Shown here one piece after another: positions 14,716 through 20,779 of a DNA stretch of 20,779 nucleotides; within the stretch, counting starts at the first letter, position 1; each line of letters starts with the position of its first letter. The stretch is from Gammaproteobacteria bacterium. GTDB taxonomy: Bacteria; Pseudomonadota; Gammaproteobacteria; Eutrophobiales; Eutrophobiaceae. The notes under the pieces were generated by a model that had not been told where the DNA came from, made no database searches, and saw nothing but the letters and a program-made list of their open reading frames with translations. Both the position numbers and the translations under genes were made by a program. The stretch lies in NCBI GenBank assembly GCA_016844485.1, contig JAENIZ010000063.1:1-20779 (forward strand), given 5' to 3'.

Positions 14716-16418
14716 TTATACTTCCACAATCTCTGTTGCCACAATATTTTCCATGGGCGGCTGCACAAAGTATCCCAACACATAATCCACGCCTGCACTC
14801 GCCGACATACCCAGGTAATCACCGCTTTCTATTTTACTGGCAATAGTCAGCGCATTATGTCCTTTAGCCAAATTGGTTATTTCCAGGATATCTTTTTGGT
14901 TCATTTTGCCTTCGTCAATATGTTGTGGAGAGAATATAATATAATCAAACTTTTCTTGTTGCAGACAACCATCCAGCATTGAGCTTCCCTGTACATGCGT
15001 TAACGCAATCTTTGCACCAAATTTGACGCGTAATTTATTAATCTGTAATTTTGCTTCACGTAGATGCTCATGAAAACATTTGGCATCGATTTCAAACACC
15101 AAAGATGCTCCAAGCTTGGGCATTTTTACATATTCAATCAGTTTGCTAATCCAGTCAGTAAGGCCATGATCATTAAGAGATTGCTCGGACAACATAATGA
15201 ACAAACCGACCCCGCACCCATTCTTTTTATTCAACTTGGCCAATTCCGAGATACAATAGCGAATAATCCACCGATCAAAGGCTTTTAATAAATTTGTTTT
15301 CTGCATCACCGGGATAATTGCATCACCGGGATAAAATCCTTGGCCTCAATAATATTGTTGTCTGGATCCAGGAGGTTAGCGCGTGTTTGGTAAAATTCCG
15401 TTTTTGCGTTTAATGCAGAGTCGGAAACAAGAACAAGGACCTGAAACAACGGTTGAATCCTGTTTTCCTTTATTGCGTCATTTATATTGTTATAGGCCTG
15501 CTGATCAACTTTATCTTCGTTTTCAGCTATATTGCCACTTATTACATATGAGTTTCCCGGCTTTTCTCGTGCCTGACGGCAGGCTGCTTCGATCCTGGCA
15601 AGGATATTTGCAACATCAACCTTTTCAACGTCAATACATATGGCGCCAATATTTACTGAAAAACTGACTTTTTTCCCTTCATGTTGATAATCAAGCTTGT
15701 TAAAATATTCACAAAGCTTTTTCGCAATTTCCTCAGTATTATCCTGAACATTCTGTATTAGCATGGCAACAGTTGAATCGCCAATACGGGTCATGTATCC
15801 ATCATATTTTGAGTCTGTAATAAATTTTGAGATTGATTCTGATATAAAACTGGCGAATTTATCAGTGGCAAAGATCCCGAGTGATTCACGTAAGGCCTGA
15901 TATTTATCAATTTCAATCAGGAATACAGCATCATTTTTTTTGGCTTGTGCCAGTGATTGAAAGAATTTTCCCTTATTATAAACGTGGACACGGATTTTTT
16001 GCTCGTTCGCTTTTTCTGTTTCCTCCCGATATTTTTCCAAAGCATGCTTGATAGATTCAAGAAGTTTTTCTTTTGTCAGGCCTTCTTTGCGCAGGAAACT
16101 TTGTGCGCCATAACGTTGAGCTTTTACGACAAGTTCATCGCCATCCTGGGCGGTCAGCATGATCGTCGGCGGGAAATCCTTTGATGTTTTATAATTTCGA
16201 AGCCAGTCCAGGCCATTCTCGCCCGAACCAAGATCATAATCGAGTATCAACAATTCATAACGGGCCCATGGGAATATGGCCGGCGGTTTTCCCCAGGTCG
16301 GATCATAATCATCGATCTCTGCTGTCGGACATGCCTTTTTGAACAACACATGGAATAACTGGCGGTAATCCGCTGAATCATCGATAACTAGGACTTTTTT
16401 TATCGAGGGCTCAGACAT
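14716..16418 (-). pseudogene. Response regulator with degenerate GGDEF and EAL domains (FimX-like), frame broken by a 17-bp duplication
   Basis: Domain order: receiver (1-~125) with Asp13, Asp14, phospho-acceptor Asp60, Thr89 and Lys111 all present; a GGDEF-like domain (~140-290) where R-I-G-D-S-T-V-A-M-L replaces the GGDEF loop; and an EAL-like domain without the EAL motif. It should therefore be a c-di-GMP-binding or signalling protein, not an enzyme, comparable to FimX, which controls type IV pili. The first frame ends at TGA 15306-15308 inside the EAL fold (F-I-P-V-M); the second starts GTG/ATG at 15309/15306 and ends at 14716. A 17-bp tandem duplication (15302-15334) lies exactly there; removing one copy joins F-I-P-V-M to Q-K-T-N-L-L-K-A-F-D-R-W and gives a 561-residue protein. 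Stop and restart overlap as TGATG, so two half-proteins could be made. No partner kinase is adjacent. Confidence 0.85.
15302..15334. repeat. 17-bp tandem duplication inside the FimX-like gene
   Basis: TGCATCACCGGGATAA occurs at 15302-15317 and again, identical, at 15319-15334, separated by one T (period 17). The period is not a multiple of three and accounts exactly for the frame break in the surrounding gene. Two identical copies suggest a very recent event, strand slippage, or an unmerged assembly overlap. Confidence 0.93.
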
Positions 16419-16535
16419 AGCAATTATTCATGTCAATTTATATAATGTTTATAATAGGTTAGATTAAATAATTTAATTGGAATATGAAGTATATATTATC
16501 CAGGTTGTGTAGTGCGAGTACAGTTCGCCAGCTTG

Positions 16536-17531
16536 TTACGCTATGGTTAATTCAACTGGTATTTTATATGCGCTACCGGCGTATTCCCTGACCAGTCGTG
16601 GGACGAGATATCCCGGCAGTTTTTTACGTAATTTGATCATGATCTGCCTGGCCCGTGTCTCTGTCACCTCAAAATGTGCAGCACCCTGTACAGGGTCCAG
16701 CATATGGAGATAATAAGGGATAATACCGATATTAAACAATGCCTCGCTGAGGTTAATGAGAGTCTCTGCCGAGTCGTTAACGCCTTTCAGTAATACTGAT
16801 TGGTTAAATAACGGGATAGTTGCTTCACGTAGCTTGCCGATAGCCCTGGTAACGGAATTATCCAGCTCATTGGCGTGGTTGGCGTGGACCACTATCACCG
16901 GCTGCAGGCGGGTGCCGGTCAGCCATTGTGTTATCTCATTACTGATGCGATCGGGTAATACAATGGGCATGCGTGTGTGAATACGCAGGCGTTTTATATG
17001 GGAAATTTCAGCCAGTTTATGTACCAGGAATGAAAGCCGTTGATCCGATAATGTCAGTGGATCACCACCACTCAAAATAATTTCCCGGATACTCCTGTCC
17101 TGTCTGAGATAATCAAGGGCTTTTTGCCATTGGTTTTTAACGGGGTTTGAATCTGCGTACGGGAAATGGCGTCTAAAACAATATCGGCAATGGATTGCAC
17201 AGGCCCCCGTAACAATCAGGAGGGCCCGGCCGTGATATTTGTGCAAAAGCCCGGGTATGGGCTGTGTCTTCTGCTCTGCAAGGGGATCAACACTAAAGCC
17301 CGGCTGGATATTATCTTCTTCTGCAACAGGGAGAACCTGGCGTAATAAGGGATCACTTGAATCACCTTTCTTGATGCGATCCGCAAAACTTTGTGGCACA
17401 CGCACAGGAAAGGAAAGGGTTGCCTTGTCTGATAGTTGCACCTTGTCCTTTCGTAACTCCAGTCTTTCCAGCAAAGCTACAGGGTCTTTTATGGTTTGTT
17501 GCAATTCTTCCTGCCAATTTGAATGCTGCAT
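16536..17531 (-). CDS. epmB: EF-P beta-lysylation protein EpmB (lysine 2,3-aminomutase family)
   Basis: A 331-residue radical SAM enzyme converting (S)-alpha-lysine to (R)-beta-lysine for attachment to EF-P. The [4Fe-4S]/SAM motif is Cys111-x3-Cys115-x2-Cys118 (C-A-I-H-C-R-Y-C-F-R-R-H-F), preceded by V-T-G-A. Further KamA-family landmarks are L-S-G-G-D-P-L-T-L, R-I-H-T-R-M-P-I-V-L-P, N-Q-S-V-L-L-K-G-V-N-D and Y-Y-L-H-M-L-D-P-V-Q-G. It is shorter than clostridial lysine 2,3-aminomutases and close to E. coli EpmB (342). It is divergent from efp across a 64-nt spacer, with epmA just beyond, which fixes the assignment. An AGGGAA ribosome-binding site precedes the ATG. Confidence 0.95.
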   Translation of the reverse strand: MQHSNWQEELQQTIKDPVALLERLELRKDKVQLSDKATLSFPVRVPQSFADRIKKGDSSDPLLRQVLPVAEEDNIQPGFSVDPLAEQKTQPIPGLLHKYHGRALLIVTGACAIHCRYCFRRHFPYADSNPVKNQWQKALDYLRQDRSIREIILSGGDPLTLSDQRLSFLVHKLAEISHIKRLRIHTRMPIVLPDRISNEITQWLTGTRLQPVIVVHANHANELDNSVTRAIGKLREATIPLFNQSVLLKGVNDSAETLINLSEALFNIGIIPYYLHMLDPVQGAAHFEVTETRARQIMIKLRKKLPGYLVPRLVREYAGSAYKIPVELTIA

Positions 17532-17595
17532 ATTTTATTCCCTACAATGTATCATACGCATCTTATAACAAGAGAATGTTCAGAAAGAGGAAAAT

Positions 17596-18162
17596 ATGGC
17601 GATATTCAGTACCAATGAATTCAAACCCGGTCTCAAGGTCATGCTGGATGGTGATCCTTGTGCAATAATGGGGAATGAATTTGTCAAACCGGGCAAGGGA
17701 CAGGCCTTTAACCGGGTTAAATTGCGGAATCTCAAGACGGGACGTGTCATTGAACGAACATTGAAATCCGGTGATGTCATGGAAGGGGCTGATGTCGTTG
17801 ATCTTGAACTGCAGTATTTATATCGTGACGGTGAGTTATGGCATTTTATGGATCAGAATACATATGAACAATATGCCACAGATGAAAAGACCATGGGTGA
17901 AGCCGCACAGTGGGTGAAAGGGGAAGAGAGTTGTATTGTAACCCTGTGGAATGGAGTGCCATTAACGGTATCCGCACCGACCTTTGTCATGCTGAAAATT
18001 ACGGAAACTGACCCTGGCATACGTGGTGATACTGCGACAGGCGGATCAAAGCCTGCGACACTGGAAACAGGCGCCATTGTGAAAGTCCCCTTGTTTGTTG
18101 AGCTTGGAGAGATCATCAAGATCGACACGCGGACTGGCACCTATGTCGGGCGTGCCAAATAA
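17596..18162 (+). CDS. efp: Translation elongation factor P
   Basis: A complete 188-residue EF-P, which binds between the P and E sites and rescues ribosomes stalled on polyproline. The modified residue Lys34 is present in V-K-P-G-K-G-Q-A-F, with the three-domain length of the bacterial family. The end of domain III reads D-T-R-T-G-T-Y-V-G-R-A. It is preceded by an AGAGGA ribosome-binding site. Both lysylation genes, epmB upstream (divergent) and epmA downstream (44 nt), are adjacent, so this EF-P is predicted to be beta-lysylated. The hydroxylase gene epmC is not in the window. Confidence 0.97.
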   Translation: MAIFSTNEFKPGLKVMLDGDPCAIMGNEFVKPGKGQAFNRVKLRNLKTGRVIERTLKSGDVMEGADVVDLELQYLYRDGELWHFMDQNTYEQYATDEKTMGEAAQWVKGEESCIVTLWNGVPLTVSAPTFVMLKITETDPGIRGDTATGGSKPATLETGAIVKVPLFVELGEIIKIDTRTGTYVGRAK

Positions 18163-18206
18163 TAATTAATATTGCCCTGATATTTAATTTTTCTCAATGA
18201 TCGTTC

Positions 18207-19166
18207 ATGACCACTGACTGGCGCCCCAGTGCATCGTTTGAGATGCTGGGTTTGCGTGCACAGGTACTGCGCCAGATAAGAGAATTTATGGCAGAGCACG
18301 CCATACTTGAAGTGGAAACACCGGTATTAATTCATTCGGCAGTGAGTGATCCGAATATTCAGAGTTTCAGCGTTGGTTTTCATCATCCAAACCAACCTGA
18401 TCAGAAAAAGCTCTATCTGCATACTTCACCTGAATATGCTATGAAACGATTACTAGCCGCGGGTTCAGGTCCGATATATCAGATAATCCGGGTTTTCAGA
18501 GATAATGAATCCGGCAAACTGCACAATCCGGAGTTTTCCTTACTCGAGTGGTATCAACCTTACTATGATCATCATGATTTAATGGATGAGGCCGATGCAT
18601 TGCTTCGTAAGCTGGATTTCAAACGCACAATACGTATGAGTTACAGTGAAGTATTTGAACACCATACCGGGATTAATCCACATCAGACAGAAAGGATGGA
18701 ACTGCAGAAAATAGCGAAACAGGCCGGATTGCATACAGCAGCCAATGACCCATCGCTGTTACTGGATTTTATATTCAGCAGCAAGATCGCCCCGAATCTT
18801 GGACATGATCAACCTGTATTTATCTATAACTATCCTGCCTGTCTTTGTGCATTGGCTAATTTAACCAATGATGATCCACCACAGGCAGAACGCTTTGAGT
18901 TGTTTATATCAGGCGTCGAGATTGCAAATGGATTTAATGAATTATGTGATGTAACGGAGCAAAAACACCGTTTTGAACGGGAAATGCAACTTCGACACCA
19001 AACAGGCAATACGGATCATACGATTGATCAACGTTTATTGGATGCCATGACATCTGGTCTTCCAGAATGCGCAGGAGTGGCCGTCGGTATAGATCGTTTA
19101 CTCATGGTGATGAAGGGATGTGATGATATCAATCAGGTCATTGCCTTTCCCGTCGACAGGGCCTGA
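18207..19166 (+). CDS. epmA: EF-P lysine ligase EpmA (GenX/PoxA/YjeA)
   Basis: A 319-residue class II lysyl-tRNA synthetase paralogue without the tRNA anticodon-binding domain. It ligates beta-lysine to Lys34 of EF-P. It begins directly with the catalytic core (R-Q-I-R-E-F-M, E-V-E-T-P-V-L). Motif 2 is R-V-F-R-D-N-E-S-G-K-L-H-N-P-E-F and motif 3 is G-V-A-V-G-I-D-R-L-L-M-V; Y-L-H-T-S-P-E-Y and G-V-E-I-A-N-G-F-N-E-L are also typical. The length matches E. coli EpmA (325) and excludes full lysyl-tRNA synthetase. It lies 44 nt after efp with no terminator between, so co-transcription is likely. Confidence 0.96.
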   Translation: MTTDWRPSASFEMLGLRAQVLRQIREFMAEHAILEVETPVLIHSAVSDPNIQSFSVGFHHPNQPDQKKLYLHTSPEYAMKRLLAAGSGPIYQIIRVFRDNESGKLHNPEFSLLEWYQPYYDHHDLMDEADALLRKLDFKRTIRMSYSEVFEHHTGINPHQTERMELQKIAKQAGLHTAANDPSLLLDFIFSSKIAPNLGHDQPVFIYNYPACLCALANLTNDDPPQAERFELFISGVEIANGFNELCDVTEQKHRFEREMQLRHQTGNTDHTIDQRLLDAMTSGLPECAGVAVGIDRLLMVMKGCDDINQVIAFPVDRA

Positions 19167-19188
19167 CGGATAACAGAGAACTTATAAT

Positions 19189-20779
19189 TTGTTAAATCCC
19201 GCAGAAATACTTTCTGAAAATGGCCCCTTAGCCGCGTATGTTGATGGCTTTGCAGTCCGGAAACAACAGCAGCAACTTGCCGAGTCAATTGCGCAAGCGC
19301 TGGGGAGTCATGAATCATTGATTTGCGAAGCAGGTACGGGTACTGGCAAGACATTCGCCTATCTGGTCCCGGCATTGATCTCCGGCAAGAAAATCATTAT
19401 TTCTACTGGTACAAAACATTTACAGGATCAGTTGTATTACAAGGATCTTCCCGCTGTACGCAAGGCACTTGGCCTCCCGGTGACTACAGCTCTGTTGAAA
19501 GGACGGGCTAATTATCTTTGCATACACCGGTTAGTACAGTCTGAGCAAGACAATCGTGGCATGTCAAAGGATTCCCAGGCAGGATTAATTATGGTCAGGG
19601 AGTGGTCATCAAAAACAGACTCAGGTGATCTGACAGAGCTTGCAGACCTTTCGGAAGAATCTCACCTACGATCGCAAATTACCTCAACAACTGAAAATTG
19701 TCTTGGACAGGAGTGTAAGTTTTTTGATGAATGTTTCGTGTTCAAGGCAAGACGCAGGGCAAACGAAGCAATGTTAATTGTTGTAAATCACCATTTACTG
19801 ATGTCAGATTTATCATTGCGTGAAACCGGTTTCGGTGAAGTTTTGCCAAAGGCCGATGCCATCATCTTCGATGAGGCGCACCAGCTGCCGGAATTGGCCT
19901 CGGAATTTTTCGGACAAATATTCAGCAGTCACCAGTTCATTGAGCTTATCAATGACAGTCGTATTGCTTATCTCAGTGACGCAAATGATGTGCCAGGCGT
20001 CATGAATGTGCTTGATCAATTGCAAACTGTATTACGCAAATTGCGTCTTGCCTTCGGCAACAAAGAGGTCCGTATAGCCTGGCATGAAATCATGAAAGAA
20101 AAAAATGTCAGTGATGCACTGAAAGATTTTCGCGGAGTCCTGCACACGCTGGAGAATACACTGGATAAATTGTCACAACGCTCACACGCGTTACAGAATT
20201 GCTGGCGCCGTTGTGGCAATCTCATGAATATTCTGGATGCCTTCCTTGAACGTGAAAGTGATGATTGTATTCAATGGCTGGAGACCAGGGGACACGGGTT
20301 TTTGCTGCACCAGACGCCGCTTGATATCTCTGGAATTTTCCAGACACGTCTGGCAGGACATGAGTGTAATTGTATCTATACCTCTGCCACGCTGGCGGTT
20401 GGCAATGACTTTAATCATTTTGCCGGTCAATTGGGATTGACCGGCGTACAAGCGCAGAGCTGGCCCAGTCCGTTTGATTACAGAAAACAAGCGTTGCTTT
20501 ATCTGCCGCCGGATATGCCTGATCCGCGTGAACCATCATATACCAACAGGGTTATTGATGTTGCGCTGCCTGTAATCCATGCAAGCCAGGGCCATGCCTT
20601 TTTGCTCTTTACCAGTCACCGGGCACTGCAAGAAGCGGCACAATTAATAAGAAACCAGATGGATTATCCGGTATTCATACAGGGTGAAGCCCCACGCACT
20701 GAATTGCTGGAATCCTTCAGGAAAACAAAGCATGCAATATTATTGGGCACCAGCAGTTTCTGGGAAGGAGTGGACGTCA
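19189..20779 (+). CDS. DinG/YoaA-type Fe-S superfamily 2 DNA helicase, 3' end cut off
   Basis: The first 530 codons of an XPD/DinG-family 5'-3' DNA helicase, acting in repair or replication-fork restart. Walker A is E-A-G-T-G-T-G-K-T (Lys54), the DEAH box is at 228-231 (I-I-F-D-E-A-H-Q-L-P), and V-V-N-H-H-L-L follows the Fe-S domain. Four cysteines (111, 171, 176, 182) in G-R-A-N-Y-L-C and C-L-G-Q-E-C-K-F-F-D-E-C form the [4Fe-4S] site. Y-T-S-A-T-L-A and G-T-S-S-F-W-E-G-V-D-V are helicase motifs III and V. The frame opens after an in-frame TAA at 19171 and its first usable codon is TTG 19189, 22 nt after epmA; the ribosome-binding site is weak. The overall shape is closest to YoaA-like members, but I leave the symbol open. 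Confidence 0.92.
   Translation, partial: MLNPAEILSENGPLAAYVDGFAVRKQQQQLAESIAQALGSHESLICEAGTGTGKTFAYLVPALISGKKIIISTGTKHLQDQLYYKDLPAVRKALGLPVTTALLKGRANYLCIHRLVQSEQDNRGMSKDSQAGLIMVREWSSKTDSGDLTELADLSEESHLRSQITSTTENCLGQECKFFDECFVFKARRRANEAMLIVVNHHLLMSDLSLRETGFGEVLPKADAIIFDEAHQLPELASEFFGQIFSSHQFIELINDSRIAYLSDANDVPGVMNVLDQLQTVLRKLRLAFGNKEVRIAWHEIMKEKNVSDALKDFRGVLHTLENTLDKLSQRSHALQNCWRRCGNLMNILDAFLERESDDCIQWLETRGHGFLLHQTPLDISGIFQTRLAGHECNCIYTSATLAVGNDFNHFAGQLGLTGVQAQSWPSPFDYRKQALLYLPPDMPDPREPSYTNRVIDVALPVIHASQGHAFLLFTSHRALQEAAQLIRNQMDYPVFIQGEAPRTELLESFRKTKHAILLGTSSFWEGVDV

Overview
The window is chromosomal DNA from a bacterium, most likely a gammaproteobacterium. The signs are a Braun-type Ala-zipper lipoprotein beside an L,D-transpeptidase, topoisomerase IV genes (parE and parC) of gammaproteobacterial type, the complete EF-P lysylation set epmB/efp/epmA, an xseB-ispA pair and a FolE2-type GTP cyclohydrolase. 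The rubrerythrin / Fe-S protein / DUF3501 trio would fit a sulfur- or methane-oxidising lineage, but I cannot name a genus. I see no tRNA, rRNA, CRISPR array, prophage or insertion sequence.

Layout. 1-438: 3' end of an L,D-transpeptidase gene (+), convergent with an Lpp/OprI-like lipoprotein gene (-); they share a bidirectional terminator. 963-4083: four minus-strand genes, in transcription order HNH endonuclease, class I/II aminotransferase, small secreted protein, ADP-ribosylglycohydrolase. 4215-5324: mazG (+), convergent with a small exported BamE-like protein (-). 5463-7478: minus-strand xseB, ispA, folE2. 7648-10205: a plus-strand unit with a good promoter and a palindrome just after it, then rubrerythrin, a stem-loop, a CCG-domain Fe-S protein and DUF3501. 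10336-14694: parE and parC (+), with an unlisted 59-codon gene on the opposite strand between them. 14716-16418: a REC/GGDEF-like/EAL-like regulator (-). 16536-20779: epmB (-), divergent from efp, epmA and a DinG/YoaA-type helicase (+) that runs off the right edge.

How the genes work together. EpmB and EpmA modify Lys34 of the EF-P encoded between them. ParE and ParC form topoisomerase IV. The L,D-transpeptidase and the Lpp-like lipoprotein plausibly form an enzyme/substrate pair that ties the outer membrane to peptidoglycan. Rubrerythrin, the Fe-S protein and DUF3501 look like one poorly understood redox or peroxide-stress module, and they are the best candidate for an under-described system here.

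The most striking direct observation is that three otherwise well-conserved genes are broken. ispA has lost about 28 codons, including the GGKRxRP segment, and changes frame. parC has lost about 30 codons of its C-terminal domain and changes frame. The regulator gene carries a 17-bp tandem duplication that exactly accounts for its frame break. These are either real decay or assembly errors; reads over about 7130, 14300 and 15320 would settle it. I found no gene-free stretch longer than about 300 bases.
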